Assembly (NCBI GenBank): GCA_947259915.1
Contig: CAMYOC010000009.1
Span: 1-46,899 of the forward strand
Direction: 5' to 3'
Length of the DNA stretch: 46,899 nt
Source of the DNA: an uncultured Gammaproteobacteria bacterium
Lineage (GTDB): Bacteria; Pseudomonadota; Gammaproteobacteria; Steroidobacterales; XN24
Both the position numbers and the translations under genes were made by a program. Position 1 is the stretch's first letter; each line of letters starts with the position of its first letter. A model generated the notes under the pieces. The model saw only the letters and a program-made list of their open reading frames with translations, had not been told where the DNA came from and searched no databases. Below, piece after piece: positions 23,627 through 32,549 of the stretch.

Positions 23627-25387
23627 CTAAAACTCTATCGCAGCGACTTGTTCGTCAGACAAGCCAAGACGCGCCAAAAGTGGGTTCCAGCGAGGATCGT
23701 CGCGCAGGTTGTTCAGAAACGGATCTGATCTGATGCTACTTGTCCGTTGTCTGTCGTCCACTACCCGGTACAGCCATTCGAACGCAGCATCCAAGTCGTT
23801 CTTTGAGGCATACACGCTGGCGATAAGATAGGCGCGATCATCAGCGTATTCGTCTGCCATCTTGGCCACCGCTGCGTTGGACTCCCCGGTTCGTTCCAGT
23901 GCGTCGTAGGCGATCGCCTTGATAAACAACTCGTACACTGGCCAATTCGCTTCTTCGATTTCGTCAATCGCGTTGTCGGCCTGTCCGGCCAACAAATATG
24001 CGGCAGCGAGATTGACTCGTGCCGAGTCATTGCCCGGTTCCAGTGCTACCGCTTCGCGCGCCGCATCAATGGATTCAGCGAACCTGCCGGCACGAGCAAG
24101 TTGGTCAGATAGGTTACTGTGGCCGACTGTAGAAATGGGATTGAGTGCCAGGCTTCGACGCGTAAAGTGGATAGCCTCCTCAACCCGTCCGAGCTTACTT
24201 GCAAGAACCGCTGCGTTACTCAGAATGATGGGATTGTCAGGCGCAAGAGCCAGGGCCTGGCGGAAGTAGTCGGCCGAAGCGGCGTAGTCCCGCTCGTATT
24301 GCATCGCCACCCAGGCGCGGGCCGAATACGCAAGCGCAAAGTCGGGATCAATCGCCAGCGCCTTCTCAACCGCAGCCAATGCCTGTTCGTTTGCCTCACG
24401 GAATGGCAGCTGACCGGTCAGCGCCTGGTTCGAGTAGGTGGCGCCGAGCAGGTTCCACGCCGGGGCGTAGTCAGGATCTATGTCGAGCGCTTGCTGCGCG
24501 TAGGTCACGGCTTTTTCATAGCCATCGCGGGTGCGTTGTTGATAGAAATGCAGGCTGTACAGATACGCGGAAAATGCTTCGGGGTCTGTTTCCCGCGCGC
24601 GGGGAGCCTGGCCGAGTATCGAAACACGCAACGCGCCTACCACGGCTTCCGCTATTTCGTCCTGAATGGCGAAGATGTCGTCCGTATCACGGTCGTAGGT
24701 TTCGGACCAAAGATGGAAACCGTTTTCGACATCGATAAGTTGAACCGTAATGCGGAGTCGATTGCCAGACTTTCGAACGCTACCCTCGAGTACGTTTGCG
24801 ACATTGAGCGATCGGCCGATTGCCGGTATGTCGAGGTCCTTTCCCTTGAAAGAAAACGATGATGTCCTTGCGGTCACCTGCAACTCAGGAATAGCTGCGA
24901 GCATATTGAGCAATTCTTCGGACAAACCCTCCGAGAAATAGACGTTGGCAGGATCATCGCTAAGGTTGACGAACGGCAACACCGCGATCGAATGCCCGGG
25001 AGTCGATATCGAAGCATTCGCGCTGGGATCGTCGGCCGGGGGCGTGTCGGGGATGACGCGATCCACGATCACGATTCCGACGGTCAGCAGCAGAAGCACG
25101 ATGGTCAGAATATTGATCTTGCGCCCGGTCGGCGGCGTATCCGCGCTCCTGCTGATATCCGCTTCGCGCCGGAGCCCATCCGGGGTCAGCTCAAAGATCC
25201 AGGAAAACAGCAGAACCATCGGCAACCCGAGTATCAGGATGGCGACAAGCAGGCGCATGCCCCAGGAAGGCACCTCAAACGCATCAAGCAAGATATCCGC
25301 GACCTGCAGGACCAGCCAGGATGCGACGACATAGAGTGCGGCCACTCTGATGACGTTGCGACGTCTAAGCTCTTCAAGAAATGACAT
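23627..25387 (-). CDS. Membrane-anchored FlgO/TolB-like TPR protein, paralogue 2
   Basis: 586 residues, starting MSFLEELRRRNVIRVAALYV. Membrane helices lie at about 13-33, 42-62 and 92-110. The FlgO/TolB-N-like domain (about 134-260: SIAVLPFVNLSDDPANVYFS, RTSSFSFKGKDLDIPAIG, VLEGSVRKSGNRLRI) and about seven TPR units follow. It is closest to paralogue 3 in the linker and sensor-like part (RTSSFSFKG against RTSSFRFKG). No catalytic domain is visible. It is transcribed divergently from the peptidoglycan-binding/ankyrin pair. Confidence 0.82.
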   Translation of the reverse strand: MSFLEELRRRNVIRVAALYVVASWLVLQVADILLDAFEVPSWGMRLLVAILILGLPMVLLFSWIFELTPDGLRREADISRSADTPPTGRKINILTIVLLLLTVGIVIVDRVIPDTPPADDPSANASISTPGHSIAVLPFVNLSDDPANVYFSEGLSEELLNMLAAIPELQVTARTSSFSFKGKDLDIPAIGRSLNVANVLEGSVRKSGNRLRITVQLIDVENGFHLWSETYDRDTDDIFAIQDEIAEAVVGALRVSILGQAPRARETDPEAFSAYLYSLHFYQQRTRDGYEKAVTYAQQALDIDPDYAPAWNLLGATYSNQALTGQLPFREANEQALAAVEKALAIDPDFALAYSARAWVAMQYERDYAASADYFRQALALAPDNPIILSNAAVLASKLGRVEEAIHFTRRSLALNPISTVGHSNLSDQLARAGRFAESIDAAREAVALEPGNDSARVNLAAAYLLAGQADNAIDEIEEANWPVYELFIKAIAYDALERTGESNAAVAKMADEYADDRAYLIASVYASKNDLDAAFEWLYRVVDDRQRTSSIRSDPFLNNLRDDPRWNPLLARLGLSDEQVAAIEF

Positions 25388-25707
25388 TGCTGTAATTTCG
25401 CATTTCTAACGCCGGGGAGATATCGGGGTCAGCTTCTTGCATTGATTCGCCGGGGCCATTGATCTTACCTGCGAAACACGCGGAAAACAGGAGTCAGAGA
25501 CCAATTCTTTGTGACATGAGGATTTGGCTTCCGCGTCAGGCCGACGTCGTGCACTTTGGGAAATTACGACCCTGAACCCGGTTCGGCCTCACACCTTTTT
25601 AGTCCTCGCCAGCCGCAGCCTGATCCATCAACTACACTTTTTGGAGTGTTCCACTGCCGGCTGGATCGTCAGAGGATGCCGGGGGTTAGCAAGGGAAGGA
25701 AGGCGCG
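25388..25707. other. 320-bp divergent intergenic region
   Basis: It separates the divergent TPR and peptidoglycan-binding-domain genes and should hold both promoters; none stands out. Two degenerate family C-like half-sites are visible, CGGGGTCAGC near 25434 and GGAGTCAGAGA near 25490. I see no credible gene. Confidence 0.5.
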
Positions 25708-26130
25708 ATGAAACCAACATGTCTACTGGCGACCGTGATTGTGATGCTGGCTGTTTGGGCGCTGCCCACGTTTGCATACGCCGACGAAGTTCCGGTGACC
25801 ACCGCCGTTGCCGAGATCAAGAGGCTGTTCCGGGAGCTGCAGCAGGCCCTGCAGTCCAGGGGCTATGACGTTGGCCCGATCGATGGTATGCCGGGGCCCA
25901 AAACCAATGCGGCGATAAAAAAGTTTGAGGCTGATAATGGGCTCGGCTCGGACATCCTGATCACCGCGGAAGCGCTTGGCGTGACGCCACGGAAAGCCTG
26001 TTTCTGGATGGAGGGACAGCTGAACTGTCCGCCGGGATGTTCGATGAGCATCGCAGCGACGAGGGATGAGGTCATGGGGTATTTTGTCGATTGTCCGGGT
26101 CACGATTCGACATTAGTTCCGCTGCCATGA
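25708..26130 (+). CDS. Exported peptidoglycan-binding-domain protein
   Basis: 140 residues with a signal peptide ending AYA-DE (about 25). The PG_binding_1-like repeat is visible at about 46-80 (LQQALQSRGYDVGPIDGMPG, PKTNAAIKKFEADNGL). A short C-terminal part has four cysteines (CFWMEGQLNCPPGC and DCPG) that could form disulfides. GGAAGGAAGG precedes the ATG. Its stop overlaps the ankyrin gene start (ATGA), so the two are translationally coupled and probably act together in the envelope. Confidence 0.82.
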   Translation: MKPTCLLATVIVMLAVWALPTFAYADEVPVTTAVAEIKRLFRELQQALQSRGYDVGPIDGMPGPKTNAAIKKFEADNGLGSDILITAEALGVTPRKACFWMEGQLNCPPGCSMSIAATRDEVMGYFVDCPGHDSTLVPLP

Positions 26131-27194
26131 GACGCGGGCGCAGTCTGATCCAGGTCTTTTTTGGCGCGACGCTGGTTGCGCTCTCCGCCAGCGCGGCAGA
26201 GGTTCCGGAACTGTTCAAAGCGGCCGGGGCGGGCGACCAGGACACCGTCGAGCGTCTGCTCGCGGCCGGCGCCGACCCGGAAGGACGTGTGCCGAGCGGG
26301 GCCACCGCGCTGATCGTTGCCGCCCAAAATGGCTATGACTCCATCGTCGTTGCCCTCATTGCGGCCGGCGCTGACGGCAACGCAGTTACCTCCGGCGACG
26401 CCGCCCAGGCCGGCAGGACCGCGCTCCATTTCGCCGCGCAGAACGGACATCAGGAGGTCGTCGCAACACTCCTCGCCGAGAAGGTGTCCGTCAACGCCAG
26501 AACCGGACAGGGCTTTACACCGCTGCACCTCGCCGCGGAGAGCGGCCACGAGGCAACAGTCCGCATGCTTATCGGGGCAGGGGCCGATATCGAGGCGCGC
26601 AATCAGAGCGGCGCCATGCCACTGATCTCGGCCATCATGGACGGTCAGGATGAGACAGCGATCGCCCTGCTGGAGCTCGGCGCCAATGTCAATGCACCGG
26701 CCGGCAACGGTATCTCGGCGCTGATGATGGCCTCGTATCTCGGCAACGAGCGGCTGGTGGTAGCGCTGCTTGGCAGCGGCGCCGATGCTAACTACACGGA
26801 CGACGAAAAGAACACGGCGCTCGACTTCGCGACGATGAAACAGCATTCAACCGTCCGTTACCGCTTGCTTGGCGCCGGCGCGACGGCGAAACGAACCGGT
26901 CTGGAGTTTGGAAAGGATCTCATGGCGGGCAAGGTCTCTGCGCAGACAGACAAGTCGATCACTGTTGTGGCGCCGGAGGGTACGCGAACGTTCCTCATCG
27001 GCCCAACGACCAGGCTCTGTGCAGGAGGCCGTGAGACCAGTGACCTCGCCCGGATAACGGGCGCCGAGACCGTCACCGTGTTCTCCGGCATGAACGAGCG
27101 AACAGCGCGAAGAATCGACGACCAGGGCTTCACGATGAAACTGAAAGGCCAGGAGTGGGTGACCGTGATGCCGGACTGTGGGGCAGGGGAATAG
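26127..27194 (+). CDS. Exported ankyrin-repeat protein
   Basis: 355 residues from the ATG that overlaps the preceding stop. A signal peptide (about 1-23, ending ASAAE) is followed by six or seven ankyrin units (about 25-260) with typical motifs such as GRTALHFAAQNGHQEVVATL and GFTPLHLAAESGHEATVRML. The C-terminal 100 residues form a beta-rich region of unknown type (VSAQTDKSITVVAPEGTRTF). Periplasmic ankyrin proteins usually mediate protein contacts. Coupling to the peptidoglycan-binding gene suggests a joint role at the cell wall. Confidence 0.82.
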   Translation: MRRGRSLIQVFFGATLVALSASAAEVPELFKAAGAGDQDTVERLLAAGADPEGRVPSGATALIVAAQNGYDSIVVALIAAGADGNAVTSGDAAQAGRTALHFAAQNGHQEVVATLLAEKVSVNARTGQGFTPLHLAAESGHEATVRMLIGAGADIEARNQSGAMPLISAIMDGQDETAIALLELGANVNAPAGNGISALMMASYLGNERLVVALLGSGADANYTDDEKNTALDFATMKQHSTVRYRLLGAGATAKRTGLEFGKDLMAGKVSAQTDKSITVVAPEGTRTFLIGPTTRLCAGGRETSDLARITGAETVTVFSGMNERTARRIDDQGFTMKLKGQEWVTVMPDCGAGE

Positions 27195-27453
27195 GTGATA
27201 AGAGCAAGCATCCAGGACTCACACAGGTGCACTTTTGGAGCAAGAATCGATCAAATGCCGGCGGCTATTGGGATCCGACCCCATTTCGCCGTGCTACTTG
27301 TCTCAATACCGGAAAGTGCTGCGCGGTTTGCCTGGCCAGGTCGTATCTCAGCAAGCACCGGTCCCTGACCCTGAGTTGCCACTTTGACAGCCAGTTGCCC
27401 CATCCTTCACTCTTGATCAGACATTCCCGGGTCTGGCAGAGGAGGTCGTTGCC

Positions 27454-28059
27454 ATGAAATACGCCATTTGTTTTGCCCTCGCTCTGATCGTCAACTTCAC
27501 GCCGGTGACGGGGTGGTCCCAGGACGCTGAGGACACCGCCACCAGCGACGCAACCGAATCCGCCGCACCAGAGGCGCCAGATGAGGTCGACACGCGCACC
27601 TTGGTCGCAGGCCCGACGGCCGTCGGCGCGGAAGAGCTGACGGCTGTGAACGAACGCGTCACGGCGGCTATTACGCCGATGACGCTGGAAGAGCTGGCGG
27701 CGCCCGCGCCCAGTATGGGCATCTCAATCGGCATCGGTGGCGTGACCACGCCGGTGCGCAGCTGGGGCCGGGAAGACGGCGTCAAGGTCACCGTCATGTC
27801 TGCACAAAAAGGTTCGGACCAGCCGCCGACAAACGTCGGGGTCTGGCACAGTACCGAGGCAGGTGGCGGCGGCCTGGCCTCCCTGTTCGGCGGTAACGCG
27901 GGGAAACTCGTGTTGAGGCTGCATGAACCGACGACCGAACCGGCTGCCCAGCCATTCGGGTTCCAGCGAGTCCGGCTTTTCAACGCCGGTATCGAGGAAG
28001 AATACTCGTTGGAATCAGGCGCGTGGGTGATGCGCCGTTATGAAGGCGCCGAGGAGTAG
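27454..28059 (+). CDS. Exported protein of unknown function
   Basis: 201 residues. Signal peptide (about 1-23, ending GWSQD), then an acidic Ala/Glu/Thr-rich segment (24-50), then a region with SMGISIGIGGVTTPVRSWG and a glycine-rich stretch (TEAGGGGLASLFGG). The C-terminus is beta-rich (RVRLFNAGIEEEYSLESGAW). I recognise no family. GAGGAGG lies 7 nt upstream of the ATG. The 259-bp gap before it shows nothing convincing. Confidence 0.6.
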   Translation: MKYAICFALALIVNFTPVTGWSQDAEDTATSDATESAAPEAPDEVDTRTLVAGPTAVGAEELTAVNERVTAAITPMTLEELAAPAPSMGISIGIGGVTTPVRSWGREDGVKVTVMSAQKGSDQPPTNVGVWHSTEAGGGGLASLFGGNAGKLVLRLHEPTTEPAAQPFGFQRVRLFNAGIEEEYSLESGAWVMRRYEGAEE

Positions 28060-28067
28060 GGCAAACA

Positions 28068-28119
28068 GGGCTCAGAGATAAATCGTCTCTCATGTAGAAA
28101 GAATAGGGCTCTGAGCCCC
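28068..28119. repeat. Family C variant (GGGCTCAGAG) between convergent genes
   Basis: GGGCTCAGAG and CTCTGAGCCCC pair, with the inner part AGATAAATCG...AGAAAGAAT unpaired or weakly paired. The substitution of TC by CT is present in both arms. Likely to act as a bidirectional terminator here. Confidence 0.7.
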
Positions 28120-28197
28120 ATTTCTTCCTGCATGTCTTCTTCCCCGGGGATTGAGGTCAGGCGGTGTCCGGTGCCCGGACAATTTCCGGACCGCTCG

Positions 28198-28638
28198 TCA
28201 GGCGGCGCCCGGTGCCGGCACCACCAGTACCGGGAATTGCCGTCCCTGTAAGACGGCTTCACTGACGCTGCCCATCACCTTCTTATAAAGGGCGCCGCGT
28301 CCGTGGGACCCCATGATGATCAGATTCGCGCCCCACCGTTCCGCTTCGCGCAGCAAGGTCCGTCCTGCGTTGCCACGGATCAGCAGCGTCTCGCAATCAA
28401 TGCCCGCTGCGGTGAGCTCGGCTGCATGAGTGTCAAGAAGCTCACGACGGTCGAGCAGCTCCTCCGGCACAGGGTCCGAGATGACCTTGCGTTTGATCTG
28501 CTGGCCCAGGGCATCGGATGCCCGGGGTGCCACATTTATCAGCAGCACCTCAGCCCCGATGCCGCCGGCGATCCGGATCGTCATGTCGAGGACCGTCCGA
28601 CTGATCTCGGATCTGTCTACAGCCGCCAGTATCTTCAT
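28198..28638 (-). CDS. Universal stress protein (UspA family)
   Basis: 146 residues, single Usp domain. It starts MKILAAVDRSEISRTVL with the conserved Asp. The ATP-binding motif G-2x-G-9x-G-S is present as GSHGRGALYKKVMGSVSEAV, so it is probably the nucleotide-binding type. The C-terminal strand FPVLVVPAPG is typical. It is a cytoplasmic stress-related protein of unresolved specific role. Confidence 0.9.
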   Translation of the reverse strand: MKILAAVDRSEISRTVLDMTIRIAGGIGAEVLLINVAPRASDALGQQIKRKVISDPVPEELLDRRELLDTHAAELTAAGIDCETLLIRGNAGRTLLREAERWGANLIIMGSHGRGALYKKVMGSVSEAVLQGRQFPVLVVPAPGAA

Positions 28639-28705
28639 TGATCGAGTCCTTGGTGTGTGGAGAGGATTCAGGTGTCAGCAGATTCTATCCCGCCGGCGGA
28701 ATTAT

Positions 28706-28776
28706 GGGGACAGTTTACTTATCTGCTGGTGTATCGCTTTGGTTGGGGAATCTCACTTATTAGGTGAGCTGTCCCC
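28706..28776. repeat. Family A paired element, degenerate
   Basis: Forward GGGGACAGTTTACTTATCTG and reverse CTTATTAGGTGAGCTGTCCCC with mismatches. The loop contains GGTTGGGGAA. It lies between two divergent genes. Confidence 0.7.
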
Positions 28777-28919
28777 TTTATTGCGCCGGCATACTTGCGG
28801 ATGCCGGCCGTCGCCCGACGGCCTCCGGGTAGCGCACGACAGGCCGGACCGCCGCCTCGTTGACAAAGCGATCCATTCGTTCATGATCGTTTCTGCATTG
28901 GGAGGCAGAAGCCGCGGAT

Positions 28920-31196
28920 ATGTCCTTTTTCGAAGAACTCAAGCGTCGCAACGTCGTCAAGGTGGCGGTCCTTTATATCGTCGCCTCGTGGCTGATCCTT
29001 CAGGTCGCCGACGTGCTGTTCCCGAACCTGGGCGCCCCGGACTGGGCGTTCGGGTTCGTGCTGGGCCTGCTGACCCTGTTCTTCGTTCCGGCGCTGGTCT
29101 TCTCCTGGGTCTATGAGATGACCCCGGAGGGCATCAGGAAAGAAAAGGACATCGATCGCAGCCAGTCCATCACAGGGGGCACCGGGCGCAAGATCAATGC
29201 CCTGATCATCGTCATGTTGGCTTTGGCCATCGGCGTCGTCGTGGTCGACCGGCTGATCCCCGAGCAGCCGGCCGTCGTCGAGACAGCGGCGGTGGAGAAA
29301 TCAGCAACGGAAGCGGCGGCCGAACCCGCCGACCCCGCCCAGGTGGCCGCCGCCATGTTCGCCCCGGCTCCGGACCGCTCCATCGCCGTCCTGCCCTTCG
29401 TCAACATGAGCGGCAACCCGGAGAACGAATACTTCTCAGACGGCCTCACCGAAGAGCTTCTCAACGTTCTGGCCAAGATGGAGGGATTGCGCGTCGCCGC
29501 CCGCACCTCGTCTTTCCGCTTCAAAGGCGAGGTGGGCGACCCCGCCGAGATCGGCCAGGCGCTCAACGTCAACCACCTGCTCGAAGGAAGCGTGCGCCAG
29601 TCCGGCGAGCAGATCCGTATCACCGCCCAGCTCATCAACGCCGCCGACGGCTACCACCTGTGGAGCGAGACCTACGACCGGAAGCTGGACGACGTGTTCG
29701 CCATCCAGGACGAGATTTCCCGGTCGGTGGCCGGGGCACTTCAGGTGCGGCTGCTGGGCGGGCCCGACGCGGCGTCGCCGGTCCGCGTAGCGACCCGCAA
29801 CATGGACGCCTACAACGCCTATCTCAAGGGTACCCAGCTGCTGGCCGGCTCGGGGGTGGAGACCTACCGGGCCGCCGAGGCGTCGTTCGAGGAAGCGCTG
29901 CGGCTGGATCCGGAGTTTGCCGCCGCCCATGCCGGTCTCGCCCGGGCGTGGGTGGACCTCGCCAACTGGGGCACGCTGAACCTCCAGGAGACGATGCCGA
30001 AAGTCCAGCAGCAGGTCGATAAGGCGATCGCCATCGATCCTCAGCTGCCGGATGCCTGGGTCCTGAAAGCATGGATCCGCTACTGGCGCGACCCGGTGCG
30101 CCGCGACCGGGCCGGCACCGTGGAGGATCTGAGGCAGGCACTCGACCTGGAGCCAGGCAACGTGCGCGCCAGCGAATGGCTGGCCCAGGTGCTCGCAGAG
30201 TTGGGTGAGAGGGATGAGGCGGTCCGCGTCCTCGAGGAAGCCATCGAGCGGGATCCCCTGTCGGTGGCCCTGCGCCTGCAGATGGGCAATACCCTCGAGC
30301 GCCAGACCCGTTTCGCGGAGGCCGAGGCGAATTACAGCCTGGCCGCCGATCTCGCCCCCGGTGATCCCAATGCGGTAGGGCAGCTGGCGGGTTTCAACTT
30401 CAGACGGGGTAATGCGGCCGAGGCAGCCATCCTCAACGGACGAGTCCTGGCGCTGGATCCCCTCGATCCCGAAGTGCAGGCAAGCCTGCTGGTCACTTAC
30501 CTCCACCTGGGGGACGAAGAGCGGGCCACGGCCTGGGGTGCCGCGACGGTCGGACTCGATCCCGAGGCCGAGGTGAGCCCGCTGGCTCAGGCGATATTGG
30601 CGTATTACCGGGGCGAGGACGCGGCTGCATATGCGATCGCCCGGGAAGAACTGGCACAGCCCCTTAACAACCGCTTCGGCTCGATATCTGTCTACCGGAT
30701 CATGGTGAGAGATATTGCCCTGGCGCGGGGCGATGTGTCGGAGGCCGAAGCGGTCATGGAAGGCTGGTGGGCCGGCGTCACCGATACGGCGTTCGAGATC
30801 GATCCCGACCTGAATTCGCTATCTATTCGCGTGAACACCCTGCCGGTGATCGCCGCCAGGGACGGCCGGGAATCAGCGGTGCGGATTGCCAATGACTTGC
30901 TGTCCCGATACCGCGACGGAGTCACCATATTCTCGCCAGCGCGGCAGGCTGATCTGCTGGCCTACCTGCACGGTTTCCTCGGAGACGCCGAATCCTGCGT
31001 CCGGTATTTACGTGAGCGGGACCGCTTGAATTTACGGGACAACCCCTGGTTCTGGTACGGGCGCAACTCGCTCATGGCGCCCGTGGCCGACACGCCGGCA
31101 TTCAAGGGCTTTATGGCGGAGCGCGAGGCCGCGGCGGCCGAGCAGCTCAGGATCCTGCGTGCCTCCGGAGAAGAGACGCCGCTGCCCGCTGGCTGA
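28920..31196 (+). CDS. Membrane-anchored FlgO/TolB-like TPR protein, paralogue 3
   Basis: 758 residues, the longest of the three paralogues. It starts MSFFEELKRRNVVKVAVLYI. Membrane helices lie at about 13-33, 40-60 and 90-108, followed by an Ala/Pro/Glu-rich linker. The FlgO/TolB-N-like domain (about 155-280) includes SIAVLPFVNMSGNPENEYFS, RTSSFRFKGEVGDPAEIG and LLEGSVRQSGEQIRI. A long TPR region runs from about 295 to about 700. No enzymatic domain is seen. GGGAGG lies 13 nt before the ATG. Part of its 3' end recurs 100 bp downstream. Confidence 0.82.
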   Translation: MSFFEELKRRNVVKVAVLYIVASWLILQVADVLFPNLGAPDWAFGFVLGLLTLFFVPALVFSWVYEMTPEGIRKEKDIDRSQSITGGTGRKINALIIVMLALAIGVVVVDRLIPEQPAVVETAAVEKSATEAAAEPADPAQVAAAMFAPAPDRSIAVLPFVNMSGNPENEYFSDGLTEELLNVLAKMEGLRVAARTSSFRFKGEVGDPAEIGQALNVNHLLEGSVRQSGEQIRITAQLINAADGYHLWSETYDRKLDDVFAIQDEISRSVAGALQVRLLGGPDAASPVRVATRNMDAYNAYLKGTQLLAGSGVETYRAAEASFEEALRLDPEFAAAHAGLARAWVDLANWGTLNLQETMPKVQQQVDKAIAIDPQLPDAWVLKAWIRYWRDPVRRDRAGTVEDLRQALDLEPGNVRASEWLAQVLAELGERDEAVRVLEEAIERDPLSVALRLQMGNTLERQTRFAEAEANYSLAADLAPGDPNAVGQLAGFNFRRGNAAEAAILNGRVLALDPLDPEVQASLLVTYLHLGDEERATAWGAATVGLDPEAEVSPLAQAILAYYRGEDAAAYAIAREELAQPLNNRFGSISVYRIMVRDIALARGDVSEAEAVMEGWWAGVTDTAFEIDPDLNSLSIRVNTLPVIAARDGRESAVRIANDLLSRYRDGVTIFSPARQADLLAYLHGFLGDAESCVRYLRERDRLNLRDNPWFWYGRNSLMAPVADTPAFKGFMAEREAAAAEQLRILRASGEETPLPAG

Positions 31197-31203
31197 AACA
31201 AGA

Positions 31204-31224
31204 AAGGTGTCAGGTTTATTTCCT
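31204..31224 (+). repeat. Single family B half-site
   Basis: AAAGGTGTCAGGTTTATTTC, with no opposite arm nearby. It is joined directly to a duplicated gene tail. Confidence 0.7.
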
Positions 31225-31259
31225 GAGGCCGCGGCGGTCGGGCAATTCAGGATCCCACG
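31225..31259 (+). pseudogene. Duplicated tail fragment of TPR paralogue 3
   Basis: 35 bases match 31125-31159 inside the TPR gene, exactly 100 bp upstream, with six differences, all transitions. It begins at the family B half-site. The fragment has no coding function. Confidence 0.6.
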
Positions 31260-31321
31260 CTTTTTCCTCAAGCACCCGTACGCCGTTTCCAGACCTGTGG
31301 ATTCCGCGCCATGTGAAAGCG

Positions 31322-31396
31322 AAAAATGGTGTCAGGTTATTTTGTTGTTCCGATGAGCCCAACACACAGCAAGAAAATAAACCTGACACCATTTTG
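31322..31396. repeat. Family B palindromic repeat, long loop
   Basis: AAAAATGGTGTCAGGTTATT and AAAATAAACCTGACACCATT. The ATGG/CCAT variant is matched between the arms. The loop of about 30 nt (GTTGTTCCGATGAGCCC...) is longer than in other copies. Confidence 0.8.
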
Positions 31397-31470
31397 CTAT
31401 TTGTTCGCCCGATGACGAGCGCCATTGCCTCCGTCAGCGAGGTAGCGCGGCGCAGGCTCTGCAATCAAAA

Positions 31471-31500
31471 CAAGCTATAAAGCTATGACCGGCACCAGCC
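31471..31500 (+). repeat. Family D repeat, consensus-like
   Basis: CAAGCTATAAAGCTATGACC then GGCACCAGCC. It ends three bases before the stop codon of the following minus-strand gene. Confidence 0.7.
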
Positions 31501-31503
31501 TTA

Positions 31504-32346
31504 CTACCGGCTGAGAGCTTCGAGCTCCTCCGTGATCATCGCATCCAGCTCTTCGCCGAAGACGGCCAGACCGTCCAGCAGCTGGGCTGACAGATGAGCC
31601 CAGTACATGCTGTCGCGGAGAAAGCCTTCGAAGTTCGGACGCGTCCGCATCCGGCTGAGTATCCGATCAGCATCGGCGCGGGTGGCTGCGATCTCCGGTG
31701 CGTCGCGCTGCACCTCGGCGAAACTGGAGAGCCCCTGGTCGGGGGAAGCGCTCAGGAATCGCTGCATCAGCGTAGGGTCGAACGTACCCGCCCGAAGCCT
31801 GAATTCAGGGTCAATGATAAACGCCAGTTCGCGAAAGTAAGTCTCGGTTATCCCCTGGTCACCCCAGGCGCTCCACTGGTCGATCTGCAACCCGATCTGA
31901 TTGTAGTAGTCAGCCACCTGCCGCTTGAGCGTTTGATTTCTCAACAGGCGAAGGTCCCCGGTAGATTTCAGTTCCTCGATGGTGAACTTCGAAATAGTTG
32001 GTGGGAACAAGACGCCGGCGTAGTGGACGTTAATGACCAGCGAGTCCGGATCGGGCGTAGCCTTCGGGTCGTTGAGCCATGCATCGACCTGCCTGGTGAT
32101 CGCGAGCCGGTTCCGCGCCTGGTCGCTGCTGAATCGCAACGCCCTGATGTCCGCCCTGATATCCGTTTGCAGGCGCTCGAGGTAGCTGACCGCCATGGCG
32201 GCGTCCTGACGGGCCTGTATCGCCTGGTCTGCCCAAAGAGCGATCAAGACACCGAGGGAGACGATGGCGATTTCACCGAGCGCCAACTCCCAGCTCCCGA
32301 GGAAGCGACCGACAAAACCCGATGCCCGGACTCGATTTTCCTTCAT
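31504..32346 (-). CDS. DUF6090-like membrane-anchored protein
   Basis: 280 residues. The N-terminus has a single membrane helix (about 24-42) in WELALGEIAIVSLGVLIALW followed by ADQAIQARQD, resembling the anchor of DUF6090-type proteins. The rest is helical, with YLERLQTDIRADIRAL and SKFTIEELKSTGDLRLLRNQ. Function unknown. It lies upstream of family C and D repeats and follows the beta-propeller gene on the same strand, separated by a terminator. Confidence 0.65.
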   Translation of the reverse strand: MKENRVRASGFVGRFLGSWELALGEIAIVSLGVLIALWADQAIQARQDAAMAVSYLERLQTDIRADIRALRFSSDQARNRLAITRQVDAWLNDPKATPDPDSLVINVHYAGVLFPPTISKFTIEELKSTGDLRLLRNQTLKRQVADYYNQIGLQIDQWSAWGDQGITETYFRELAFIIDPEFRLRAGTFDPTLMQRFLSASPDQGLSSFAEVQRDAPEIAATRADADRILSRMRTRPNFEGFLRDSMYWAHLSAQLLDGLAVFGEELDAMITEELEALSR

Positions 32347-32394
32347 GTCGATTTCCGTTTTTTACAAGAATCTGGTGCCGGCAGCAGGGGATAG

Positions 32395-32480
32395 GGGGTC
32401 AGAGTAAGTTTCTCGGCGAAGCAGGCCCTGTAGGCCAATGTTCCGAGCGCCCGCATCCGGCAGAAAAGTACTCTGACCCC
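32395..32480. repeat. Family C long element, copy 1
   Basis: GGGGTCAGAGTAAGTTTCTC and AGTACTCTGACCCC flank about 55 bp that includes AGGCCCTGTAGGCCAATGTT and GCCCGCATCCGGCAGAAAAG. The same interior occurs at 33942-34027 and 36000-36102. Confidence 0.85.
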
Positions 32481-32491
32481 ATTTTCCCCCC

Positions 32492-32515
32492 AAAAAACCC
32501 CGCCGAAGCGGGGTT
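32492..32515 (-). terminator. Rho-independent terminator of the beta-propeller gene
   Basis: On the minus strand AACCCCGC, loop TTCG, GCGGGGTT and then TTTT, 35 bp past the stop of the gene at 32550. Confidence 0.85.
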
Positions 32516-32549
32516 CTGAATTAATCGGACGACCTTACGGTCAATCGCT

